DNA from: Oscillospiraceae bacterium
Lineage (GTDB): Bacteria > Bacillota_A > Clostridia > Oscillospirales > Ruminococcaceae
Direction: 5' to 3'
NCBI GenBank assembly: GCA_018109965.1
Contig: JAGBFE010000119.1
Location: 1 to 10,015 of the forward strand
DNA: 10,015 nucleotides
Shown: positions 1 through 6,174 of the stretch, piece by piece
Layout of the letters: each line of letters opens with the position of its first letter
Numbering within the stretch: position 1 is the stretch's first letter
Program-made: the position numbers and the translations under genes
Notes under the pieces: model-generated
Told to the model about the DNA's origin: nothing
The model's database searches: none
The model's input: the letters and a program-made list of their open reading frames with translations, nothing else

Positions 1-450
1 ACCAAAGAACAGTGAAATGTATTTGCCCATTTCGTACTGAATTTTGTTGTAACCCTCAACCGAAATATAAATCATAATATTACAGAATATGCCAAGCATA
101 AAAAGGCTGAGATAGCTGTCATTCATTTTCACTTCACAAAGAGCAGATGCTGCTTCAGCAATAGCGGCACCGTTTCGTGTTGCAAGAACTATAAGTGCTG
201 TTATACCTGTGCCGATAAGATTGCCAAGCCAGATAATCGGTATCTGCAGAGCAAACTTTTTATTGTTCTGGAAAACATAGCAAACTTTGCCTGTGTAAAG
301 ATGCAAGCCGTATGAACAGATGGTAAGAAGACCTATCGCAAAAAACATAGCGCCAAGAACTTTGTTGGCACTCATAAGATAAATTATACCGCCGAAACCA
401 ATGCATGTGCCCGCCAAAACGGAAGATATAAAAACTTTTGTATTACTCAT
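1..450 (-). CDS. Formate/nitrite transporter (FNT) family protein, 3' end outside window
   Basis: This is an inner-membrane channel or transporter of the FNT family (FocA/NirC type), which moves formate, nitrite or related small anions. The first 150 codons are visible without a stop; the C-terminal part lies beyond position 1. The protein begins MSNTKVFISSVLAGTCIGFG and shows typical FNT features: a glycine-rich first helix (about residues 9-28), the segment VLGAMFFAIGLLTI (31-44) followed by LYTGKV (51-56), the GNLIGTG stretch of the next helix (76-82), and GIFCNIMIYISV near 130-141. The start is set by GAGG six bases upstream of the ATG. The substrate cannot be read from the sequence. The ZTP riboswitch upstream and the purine/one-carbon context suggest formate, the substrate of formate-tetrahydrofolate ligase; that is inference. 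Nitrite or another monocarboxylate remains possible. Confidence 0.88.
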   Translation of the reverse strand, partial: MSNTKVFISSVLAGTCIGFGGIIYLMSANKVLGAMFFAIGLLTICSYGLHLYTGKVCYVFQNNKKFALQIPIIWLGNLIGTGITALIVLATRNGAAIAEAASALCEVKMNDSYLSLFMLGIFCNIMIYISVEGYNKIQYEMGKYISLFFG

Positions 451-476
451 TTTTTACCTCGTATTGATTATTTATT

Positions 477-505
477 ATTGTATTGTATACTGTAAAATTC
501 TGCAA
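477..505 (-). promoter_or_regulatory. Putative sigma-A promoter for the FNT gene
   Basis: On the minus strand a -35 box TTGCAG (500-505) is separated by 17 bases from a -10 box TACAAT (477-482). This would give a short leader of about 20 bases before the ATG at 450. It lies downstream of the riboswitch terminator, so it would give riboswitch-independent expression. The region is AT-rich, so a chance match is possible. Confidence 0.4.
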
Positions 506-578
506 AGTTTCAAAGTCTCTGCTTAACCGGCAAAGTTTAAAACCTGCAGATATTTTGCGTACATAGCAGGCAAAGTTT
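502..578. repeat. Three direct copies of GCAAAGTTT upstream of the FNT gene
   Basis: The 9-mer GCAAAGTTT occurs at 502-510, 530-538 and 570-578 (AAACTTTGC on the coding strand of the transporter), and a degenerate CAAAGTCT follows at 511. Two copies share a longer GGCAAAGTTT core. The copy nearest the gene overlaps the proposed -35 box at 500-505. They could be binding sites for a regulator or simple sequence repetition. The spacings of 28 and 40 bases are not whole helical turns. Confidence 0.4.
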
Positions 579-594
579 TTATAATAAAATGAAA

Positions 595-631
595 ACCGCC
601 TGGCACGCCAAATAAACAGCGCCCAGGCGGT
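595..631 (-). terminator. Intrinsic terminator serving as riboswitch expression platform
   Basis: A perfect 9-bp stem, ACCGCCTGG (595-603) with CCAGGCGGT (623-631), is followed on the minus strand by TTTTCATTTTATT. The promoter-side arm of this hairpin is the same segment that forms the 3' conserved CCGCCUGGGC part of the ZTP aptamer. Ligand-bound aptamer and terminator are therefore mutually exclusive. It is also the only clear terminator downstream of guaB. Confidence 0.85.
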
Positions 632-690
632 CGACTTTCTTATCCAATGTGCTCCATGTGGTTATTCCCACTTATCCGCCAGTCGCACAT
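621..690 (-). ncRNA. ZTP (pfl) riboswitch aptamer
   Basis: On the minus strand all hallmarks of the ZTP/ZMP-sensing pfl RNA are present in order. P1 is AUGUGC (690-685) paired with GCACAU (652-647). The conserved GACUGGCGG follows at 684-676. The P2 hairpin is GUGG (671-668) with CCAC (661-658), followed by AUGGA. After a linker of about 15 bases comes the signature CCGCCUGGGC (630-621). GGCGG (680-676) can pair with CCGCC (630-626) as the known pseudoknot. Members of this class sense ZTP/ZMP (AICAR phosphates), which rise when 10-formyl-tetrahydrofolate is low, and usually turn on purine or folate genes. The RNA lies downstream of guaB and upstream of the FNT transporter. It may be reached by read-through from guaB or from a weak promoter just upstream (TTATCA 721-726, TATTAA 697-702, 18-base gap). 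Identification rests on primary motif and foldable helices. Confidence 0.9.
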
Positions 691-740
691 CTGTTTTTAA
701 TATTAAACTGTATTATGTATTGATAATTTATATGATTTTA

Positions 741-2237
741 TCAGTTGGTAGAATCCTTGAGCACAACGTCGTGTGCGCCACCTTCAACAATAGAAACTGC
801 AGAAACCAAAGTGATTTTTGCTTTATCGCGAAGTTCCTGAAGATTCAAAGCACCGCAGTTACACATTGTTGAGCGTATTTTGGACAAAGTCACAGCAACG
901 CCGTCGCTGAGTGCGCCAGCATATGGAACATATGAGTCAACACCTTCTTCAAAGCTGAGTTTTCCTGCACCGCCAAGGTCATAGCGCTGCCAGTTTCTTG
1001 CTCTGGCACTGCCTTCGCCCCAGTATTCTTTCATATAGTTGCCGTTAACAAGTACTTTTGTTGTTGGAGATTCGTCAAATCTTGAGAAATATCTGCCAAG
1101 CATACAGAAGTCTGAACCCATTGCAAGGGCAAGTGTCATATGGTAGTCATGTACAATGCCGCCGTCAGCACAGATTGGAACATAAACACCTGTTTCTTCA
1201 AAATATTTATCTCTTTCTGCAGCTACATCGATAACAGCTGTAGCCTGTCCGCGACCGATACCTTTTGTTTCACGTGTGATACAGATTGAGCCGCCGCCGA
1301 TACCAACTTTGATAAAGTCTGCACCTGCATCTGCAAGGAAACGGAAGCCTTCGCCGTCAACAACGTTGCCTGCGCCAACTTTAACAGTGTCACCGTAGTG
1401 GTCACGAATCCATTTTATTGTCATTGACTGCCATTCGGAATAACCTTCGGATGAGTCGATAACAAGTACGTCTGCACCTGCTTCAACCAAGGCAGGAACA
1501 CGTTCTGCATAGTCACGTGTGTTGATACCAGCACCTACAACATAGCGTTTGTCAGCATCCAGAAGCTGCATAGGATTGTTTTTCTGTGTTTCGTAATCTT
1601 TGCGGAAAACAAAAGCCACAAGATGTCCGTCTTTGTCAACAATTGGCAGTGAGTTGAGTTTGTTGTCCCAGATAATATCATTTGCTTCTTTAAGTGTTGT
1701 GCCTTCTGGAGCAGAAATAATATTTTCAAGCGGTGTCATAAATTCTGAAACCTTTGTATTTGGGTCCATACGTGATACACGGTAGTCACGACTTGTAACA
1801 ATACCAAGCAGTTTGCCTGTGCCTGTACCGTCATCTGTAACTGCCATAGTGGAGTGACCTGTCTTATTTTTGAGTTCCACTACGTCTGCCATAGTGTTGT
1901 CAATTTTCAGGTTGGAATCGCTGAATACAAAGCCAGCTTTTGAATTTTTAACTTTTCTTACCATTTCAGCCTGCTGTTCAATTGGCTGTGAAACATAAAT
2001 AAATGCAACGCCGCCTTCTTTTGCAAGCGCAACACCCATTTTTTCGCCTGATACTGCCTGCATAACTGCAGATACCATAGGGATGTTCATTGTCAAAGGA
2101 CATTCTTCGCCTTTTTTGAATTTAACCAGCGGTGTTTTTAAGGAAACACTGCTTGGAATACATTCTTTTGAAGAATAACCAGGAACAAGCAAATATTCAC
2201 TGAAAGTGTGAGAAGGTTCTTTGTAATAAAATGCCAT
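741..2237 (-). CDS. guaB: IMP dehydrogenase, divergent clostridial type
   Basis: This is the cytoplasmic NAD-dependent oxidation of IMP to XMP, the committed step to GMP. The 498 residues form a TIM barrel with an inserted pair of CBS domains (about 105-220). Catalytic Cys319 lies in GGSICIT, the phosphate-binding GAGNVV is at 288-293, CADGGI at 356-361, YWGEGS at 405-410, and the flap Arg-Tyr pair (418-419) in QRYDL marks a dehydrogenase rather than a GMP reductase. C-terminal features include [11 protein letters not shown] (431-441) and a Cys-rich MCNCGAL. The loop after the catalytic Cys reads [11 protein letters not shown], unlike the usual TR-x-x-x-GVGVPQ of E. coli-type enzymes, so it belongs to a divergent clade. 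GAGG seven bases upstream supports the ATG at 2237. It follows purF by 93 bases and precedes the ZTP riboswitch. Very confident as a family member; the exact in vivo role is inferred. Confidence 0.93.
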   Translation of the reverse strand: MAFYYKEPSHTFSEYLLVPGYSSKECIPSSVSLKTPLVKFKKGEECPLTMNIPMVSAVMQAVSGEKMGVALAKEGGVAFIYVSQPIEQQAEMVRKVKNSKAGFVFSDSNLKIDNTMADVVELKNKTGHSTMAVTDDGTGTGKLLGIVTSRDYRVSRMDPNTKVSEFMTPLENIISAPEGTTLKEANDIIWDNKLNSLPIVDKDGHLVAFVFRKDYETQKNNPMQLLDADKRYVVGAGINTRDYAERVPALVEAGADVLVIDSSEGYSEWQSMTIKWIRDHYGDTVKVGAGNVVDGEGFRFLADAGADFIKVGIGGGSICITRETKGIGRGQATAVIDVAAERDKYFEETGVYVPICADGGIVHDYHMTLALAMGSDFCMLGRYFSRFDESPTTKVLVNGNYMKEYWGEGSARARNWQRYDLGGAGKLSFEEGVDSYVPYAGALSDGVAVTLSKIRSTMCNCGALNLQELRDKAKITLVSAVSIVEGGAHDVVLKDSTN

Positions 2238-2282
2238 TTTTTAACCTCTTTATATTTTCTCTGTATATTATAAAATAACTAT

Positions 2283-2288
2283 ATTATA
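2283..2288 (-). promoter_or_regulatory. Possible -10 box upstream of guaB
   Basis: A perfect TATAAT lies on the minus strand about 46 bases before the guaB start, in the 93-bp gap after purF. No convincing -35 hexamer stands 16-18 bases further upstream. guaB could have an internal promoter here or depend on transcription from the purC promoter. Confidence 0.3.
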
Positions 2289-2330
2289 CGCTGCAGTACA
2301 TCACGAAGTATGTCCTGTGCGCATTATCAA

Positions 2331-3754
2331 CTATTCTTTTCCTGTCCAGCAATATGTGCAGACTTTGCTTTTGTCCAAACCTATTGATTCCAGAACGCCC
2401 TCAACAGTCTGATAATCCAGAGAGTCAAAGCCGAACATTTCACAGATTCGTTTAAGCATACATTTTCTGCGTTCACTGTTTGCATCTGCATATTCCTGCA
2501 AATGGTTGTCGCCCTCTTCGCCTTCCAGTTCATCGATAACTCTTCTTACCAGAAGCTCTTTATCCGAATTGCTTCTTGAGAAATTCAGATATTTGCAGGC
2601 ATACATTATAGGCGGACATGCCGAGCGCATATGTACTTCTTTTGCACCTGCATTGTAAAGGAAGTCAACTGTTTCTCCCAACTGAGTTCCCCTTACGATA
2701 GAGTCGTCAACCAACAGAAGTTTTTTACCGTCAATCAGTTCAGGAACAGGTATCTGTTTCATTTTTGCTACCTGGTTTCTGACCTTCTGGTTTGCCGGCA
2801 TAAATGAACGCGGCCAGGTTGGTGTATATTTTACAAAAGGACGTGCATATTCTATTCCGCTTTGATGTGCATATCCCATTGCGTGCGGTACACCTGAATC
2901 AGGAACACCCGCAACATAATCAACCTCAGGAATTTTTCCGTTCTGCTGTTCGTTGCGTGCCATAATTTTGCCGTTTTCACAGCGCATTATTTCTACATTT
3001 CTGCCTTCATACCTTGAGTTTGGATACCCATAATATGTCCACAAAAATGCGCAGATTCTCATATCTTCACCAGCAGGTGAAAGTGTCTCAATTCCGTCTA
3101 CACTCATCTTGACAATCTCGCGCGGACCAAGTTCGTAGAAATCTTCATAATCCAATTTGTGATAAGCAAAAGACTCAAATGAAACACAGTATCCGTCTTC
3201 ATTTTTTCCTATCAGAACAGGCAGACGGCCCAGTTTATCTCGTGCGGCTATGATTTCGCCATCAGAAGTCATTACCAGCAATGTCATTGAGCCTTCTATT
3301 TCTTCCTGTGCATGAAGAATACCTGAAACCAGATCTTCTTTTTCGTTAATAAGAGATGCAACCAGTTCTGTTGAATTAACCTTGCCCGAACTCATTGCCA
3401 TAAACTGATTTCCATGGTTCTGGAAATATTTTCAATGAGTTCATCGGCATTATTGATGATACCAACTGTAGTAAGTGCGTAAAGCCCGAGATGAGAACGA
3501 ATCATCAATGGCTGAGGGTCACTGTCACTTATACAGCCGATACCGCTGTTGCCATGAAAACTAATCAAATCGTTTTCAAATTTAGTACGAAACGGAGTAT
3601 TTTCTATAGAGTGGATTTGACGCTGAAAACCATCTTCTCTATCAAGGATAATCATACCAGCACGCTTTGTACCAAGGTGTGAATGATAATCTACTCCAAA
3701 AAATATATCCAATACACAGTCTCTTTTAGAGACTGCTCCAAAAAAGCCACCCAT
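2331..3754 (-). pseudogene. purF: Amidophosphoribosyltransferase-type gene (PurF family) broken by a -1 frameshift
   Basis: PurF makes 5-phosphoribosylamine from PRPP in the first step of purine synthesis. The N-terminal part (3754 down to a stop near 3392, 120 codons) starts [10 protein letters not shown]. The remaining part continues in another frame, with TAT TTC CAG just before MAMSSGKVNS, and ends at 2331. One base appears lost in the GAAAA run at 3429-3433; restoring it gives about 474 residues, the normal family size. The distal part has the PRPP loop LLLVDDSIVRGTQ and four Cys in the positions of the Fe-S ligands of Bacillus-type PurF (IC-AFLW, YAC-K, CTYC). The usual Cys1 nucleophile of the glutaminase is absent: Gly follows Met. 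The start codon overlaps the purC stop as TAATG with no strong ribosome binding site, suggesting translational coupling. A real mutation or a sequencing/assembly error are both possible. Confidence 0.85.
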
Positions 3755-4440
3755 TATGCAAAGAACAGTTCTGAAAGCTTCATTGGGTCAATATACTGTC
3801 CGTCTTTATAAACACGCATATTACCGGAAGCGATTTCATCAATAAGCATTACATTGCCGTCAGCGTCATAACCATATTCAAATTTGATATCATACAGAAC
3901 CATGCCTTTTTCTTTAAGGTCATCGGCTACAATCTGTGTGATTTTCTGTGTCATATCTTTCATGGAATCGTACTGTTCTTCTGTCATAACACCAAGAGCA
4001 GCCAATGCGTCTTTTGTTACAAGAGGATCGCCCAATTCGTCATTTTTAAATGTTGTTTCAACATATGCAGGCAGGTCTGCACCTGATTCGATATACTGAC
4101 CGTAACGGCGGATAAAGCTGCCTACTGCTTTATGACGGCAAATAACTTCAAGGCCTTTGCCAAAAACCTTTGCAGGAAGAACTTCCATTGTGGTATCTTC
4201 AAGGTTAGCATTCACATAGTGTGTTCTGATACCTGCTGCATTGATTTTTTCAAAAAAGTAAATGGACATACGAAGGTTAACATCGCCTACGCCGTCAATA
4301 GTAAGTCCAACAGCATTTTCACCTGGGTCAAACACACCGTCTTTACCTGTGCAATCATCTTTGAATTTCAAAAGATAGTTTCCGTTTTCAAGAGCAAAAA
4401 CATCTTTTGTTTTGCCTGTGTAAACAAGTTTCTTTTCCAT
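3754..4440 (-). CDS. purC: SAICAR synthetase (phosphoribosylaminoimidazole-succinocarboxamide synthase)
   Basis: This enzyme joins CAIR and aspartate with ATP to form SAICAR, the step in purine synthesis two before AICAR/ZMP, whose triphosphate is the riboswitch ligand nearby. The 228-residue protein shows the N-terminal YTGKTKDV nucleotide-binding strand-turn (7-14), [10 protein letters not shown] (26-35), the signature [12 protein letters not shown] (103-114), and the second signature LYDIKFEYG (182-190) followed by LIDEIASGN (199-207). The start at 4440 is chosen because AGGAG lies seven bases upstream; the frame stays open to 4584, but that earlier ATG has no ribosome binding site and would add a lysine/isoleucine-rich tail unlike the family. 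It is the first gene of the purC-purF unit, overlapping purF by one base. The C-terminus ([19 protein letters not shown]) is slightly divergent from B. subtilis-type PurC, but the family call is firm. Confidence 0.95.
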   Translation of the reverse strand: MEKKLVYTGKTKDVFALENGNYLLKFKDDCTGKDGVFDPGENAVGLTIDGVGDVNLRMSIYFFEKINAAGIRTHYVNANLEDTTMEVLPAKVFGKGLEVICRHKAVGSFIRRYGQYIESGADLPAYVETTFKNDELGDPLVTKDALAALGVMTEEQYDSMKDMTQKITQIVADDLKEKGMVLYDIKFEYGYDADGNVMLIDEIASGNMRVYKDGQYIDPMKLSELFFA

Positions 4441-4510
4441 AGTCGATCTCCTGTTTTGTTTAATATATAAATAATCTTTTACCTTTAAAAGAATTATTAT
4501 TTGCATAAAT

Positions 4511-4557
4511 CTTATGGAATCATTGCAAATTTTGTTTAAGTAGTTTAATTCCATAAG
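4511..4557 (-). repeat. 10-bp inverted repeat in purC 5' leader
   Basis: CTTATGGAAT (4511-4520) is perfectly complementary to ATTCCATAAG (4548-4557) across a 27-base loop. It lies within the predicted leader of about 157 bases between the promoter and the purC start. No U-tract follows, so it is not an ordinary terminator. It could be a leader hairpin or a spaced operator. Confidence 0.55.
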
Positions 4558-4603
4558 TAAACCATTATTTTTCAGAACATACAATACCCATTCTTATTAC
4601 AAC

Positions 4604-4632
4604 AGTATAAAACATCGTTAACTTTTTTTCAA
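4604..4632 (-). promoter_or_regulatory. Sigma-A-type promoter of purC-purF
   Basis: The -35 box TTGAAA (4627-4632) and -10 box TATACT (4604-4609) are separated by exactly 17 bases on the minus strand. Transcription would start near 4597, giving a leader of about 157 bases before purC. This is the best -35/-10 pair seen in the gap. Confidence 0.6.
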
Positions 4633-4791
4633 GATATATTTATAAATAATTTGATAATTACAGCTTTACATTTTCGCATAATTTCATAATTATTATTTGA
4701 AAATTCCAACGGTATGCAGTAATAACAAAGGTTATATATTCAGTTTCAATTTATACTGAATTTTTACTGAAAATTATATTGTAATAAAACG

Positions 4792-4829
4792 AAGACCTTG
4801 TGCAATCACAACTGATGACACAAGGTCTT
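4792..4829 (-). terminator. Intrinsic terminator after guaA
   Basis: A perfect 11-bp stem, AAGACCTTGTG (4792-4802) with CACAAGGTCTT (4819-4829), has a 16-base loop that can extend with a short TCA/TGA helix. On the minus strand it is followed by CGTTTTATT. It lies about 100 bases beyond the guaA stop and separates guaA from purC transcription. Confidence 0.75.
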
Positions 4830-4899
4830 TAAATTATTTATATCAATCTTTCTGCTTTATCATTTTACAAAATAATAATGCAGATTTGCTGAAATATTT

Positions 4900-4938
4900 C
4901 AGGTTATTCCTGTTGATTGTTATTCTCCAGGTTATTCC
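4900..4938. repeat. 11-bp direct repeat across the guaA stop codon
   Basis: CAGGTTATTCC occurs at 4900-4910 and 4928-4938; the second copy contains the guaA stop codon. It resembles a small local duplication and has no evident function. Confidence 0.5.
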
Positions 4939-5933
4939 CATTCTATTGTGCCTATTGGCTTAGGTGTAAGGTCCATAAGCACGCGGTTTATGCCTTCAAC
5001 TTCGTGTGTGATGCGGTCTGTGATATGATGCAGCAATGCATATGGAATTTCTTCGATTGTTGCTGTCATTGCATCTGTTGTGTTAATCGCTCTGATAATT
5101 GCAGGCCAGCCTTCATAACGTGCTCCGTCTTTTACACCTACACTCTTGATGTCTGGTACTGCAATAAAATACTGCCATACTTTGCCTTCAAGTCCGTTTT
5201 TTGCAAATTCTTCACGGAGAATTGCATCTGCTTCACGCAATGCATGGAGACGGTCTCTTGTGATTGCTCCAAGACAGCGTACTCCCAAACCAGGCCCCGG
5301 GAATGGCTGACGGTATACCATACCGTGTGGAAGTCCAAGTGCTTCGCCTACTACACGTACTTCGTCTTTATAAAGCAGTTTTACCGGCTCTACAAGTTCC
5401 ATTGCCATTTCTTCAGGCAAGCCGCCTACATTATGATGGGATTTTACCGGTTTGCCGCTTTCTGCTGCTTTGATGGATTCCAAAATGTCAGGATAGATTG
5501 TACCCTGTGCAAGGAAAGAAATGCCGTCCAGTTTAGCTGCTTCTTCATCAAAAACTTTTATAAATTCTGCTCCGATTATCTTGCGTTTCTGTTCAGGGTC
5601 AGATACTCCTGCCAGCAAATCAAGGAATCTGTCTGTTGCATCTATATAAACAAGGTTTGCATCCAGCGCATTGCCGAATACTTCGATAACCTGTTCACTT
5701 TCGCCTTTGCGCATCAGACCGTGGTTTACGTGCACACATACAAGCTGTTTGCCGATTGCTTTGATAAGCAGTGCTGCTACTACTGATGAGTCCACGCCGC
5801 CGCTAAGTGCCAAAAGCACTTTTTTGTCGCCTACCTGTTCTCTTACTGCCTTTACCTGCTCTTCTATAAATGCTTTCGCAAGTTCTGGAGTTGTTATTCT
5901 TGCCATAGTTTCAGGACGTACATTTTTTTCCAT
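4932..5933 (-). CDS. guaA: GMP synthase, ATP-pyrophosphatase subunit without glutaminase domain
   Basis: This subunit adenylates XMP and aminates it to GMP. The 333 residues correspond only to the C-terminal synthetase half of a usual GuaA of about 510 residues. Visible motifs are the PP-loop LSGGVDSS (43-50), VNHGLMRKGE (69-78), AQGTIYPDILES (142-153), KSHHNVGGLP (164-173), FPGPGLGVR (211-219) and the family C-terminus KPIGTIEWE (325-333). No class I glutaminase domain (Cys-His-Glu triad) is encoded in frame or in the 220 bases upstream, where a divergent gene begins. AGGAG eight bases before the ATG supports the start at 5933. Such stand-alone subunits are known in archaea and some bacteria, working with a separate glutaminase subunit or with free ammonia. 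Which applies here cannot be told from the window. The gene has its own promoter and terminator. Confidence 0.93.
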   Translation of the reverse strand: MEKNVRPETMARITTPELAKAFIEEQVKAVREQVGDKKVLLALSGGVDSSVVAALLIKAIGKQLVCVHVNHGLMRKGESEQVIEVFGNALDANLVYIDATDRFLDLLAGVSDPEQKRKIIGAEFIKVFDEEAAKLDGISFLAQGTIYPDILESIKAAESGKPVKSHHNVGGLPEEMAMELVEPVKLLYKDEVRVVGEALGLPHGMVYRQPFPGPGLGVRCLGAITRDRLHALREADAILREEFAKNGLEGKVWQYFIAVPDIKSVGVKDGARYEGWPAIIRAINTTDAMTATIEEIPYALLHHITDRITHEVEGINRVLMDLTPKPIGTIEWE

Positions 5934-5984
5934 ACTTTTCTCTCCTATATTTTTAAAGATATAAAATAACTTTATGACTGTATA

Positions 5985-6013
5985 ATTATAAATCAGTTTT
6001 TTTCAAAATACAA
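5985..6013 (-). promoter_or_regulatory. Putative promoter of guaA
   Basis: A perfect -10 box TATAAT (5985-5990) stands 17 bases from a weak -35 box TTGTAT (6008-6013) on the minus strand, about 50 bases upstream of the guaA start. The -10 match is strong; the -35 shares only its TTG with consensus. Confidence 0.5.
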
Positions 6014-6088
6014 TAGTATATACAAAAATATCACATCCCGAAAACAAAAATCGCAAACACTTGCAGCGTTAAACATCTTTTGATATAT

Positions 6089-6108
6089 TTCTTTAATATT
6101 CTTTAATA
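6089..6108. repeat. Tandem 10-bp repeat TTCTTTAATA
   Basis: Two head-to-tail copies of TTCTTTAATA lie in the divergent region between guaA and the symporter, one helical turn apart. A small palindrome GCAA-N4-TTGC is at 6053-6064. Either could be a regulator site, but AT-rich DNA yields such repeats by chance. Confidence 0.3.
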
Positions 6109-6127
6109 TATAGCTGGAATAATGATT

Positions 6128-6143
6128 TATAATATGATATTAT
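6128..6143 (+). promoter_or_regulatory. Possible -10 region of the AGCS symporter gene
   Basis: Two overlapping candidates occur: TATAAT at 6128-6133 and an extended -10 TGATATTAT (TG at 6135-6136, TATTAT at 6138-6143). Neither has a convincing -35. The second would place the transcript start near 6150 with a leader of about 25 bases. Confidence 0.3.
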
Positions 6144-6174
6144 AAAAGCAAATAAAATGAAAGGAATTTATGCT

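Larger units (their letters stand above)
4441..4931. other. 491-bp AT-rich intergenic region between guaA and purC
   Basis: No gene is supported here. It holds the guaA terminator (4792-4829), the purC promoter (4604-4632), an inverted repeat in the purC leader (4511-4557) and a short direct repeat near the guaA stop. The stretch of about 160 bases between terminator and promoter is AT-rich and shows nothing else recognisable. No purine (G-box) aptamer signature or second pfl motif was seen. Confidence 0.7.

Noticed and set aside
543..570. Second terminator-like hairpin CCTGC...GCAGG before the FNT gene
   Set aside because: Stem of only five base pairs with a large loop and a short T run; too weak to call.
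2238..2330. Purine riboswitch or PurR box upstream of guaB
   Set aside because: The 93-bp gap is too short for a full aptamer with platform and shows no G-box core.
2331..3401. The distal purF part as an independent gene starting MAMSSGKVNS
   Set aside because: No ribosome binding site; homology-like sequence continues upstream of that Met in the same frame, so it is the rest of a frameshifted gene.
4132..4470. Open frame on the plus strand opposite purC
   Set aside because: Antisense shadow of purC with no start signal or domain.
4441..4584. In-frame 48-codon extension of purC to an ATG at 4584
   Set aside because: No ribosome binding site, low-complexity basic/isoleucine-rich sequence unlike PurC, and AGGAG correctly placed before 4440.
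4917..5786. Long Cys- and Phe-rich open frame on the plus strand opposite guaA
   Set aside because: Composition mirrors the codon bias of the opposite strand; no ribosome binding site or recognisable domain, and guaA is clearly real.
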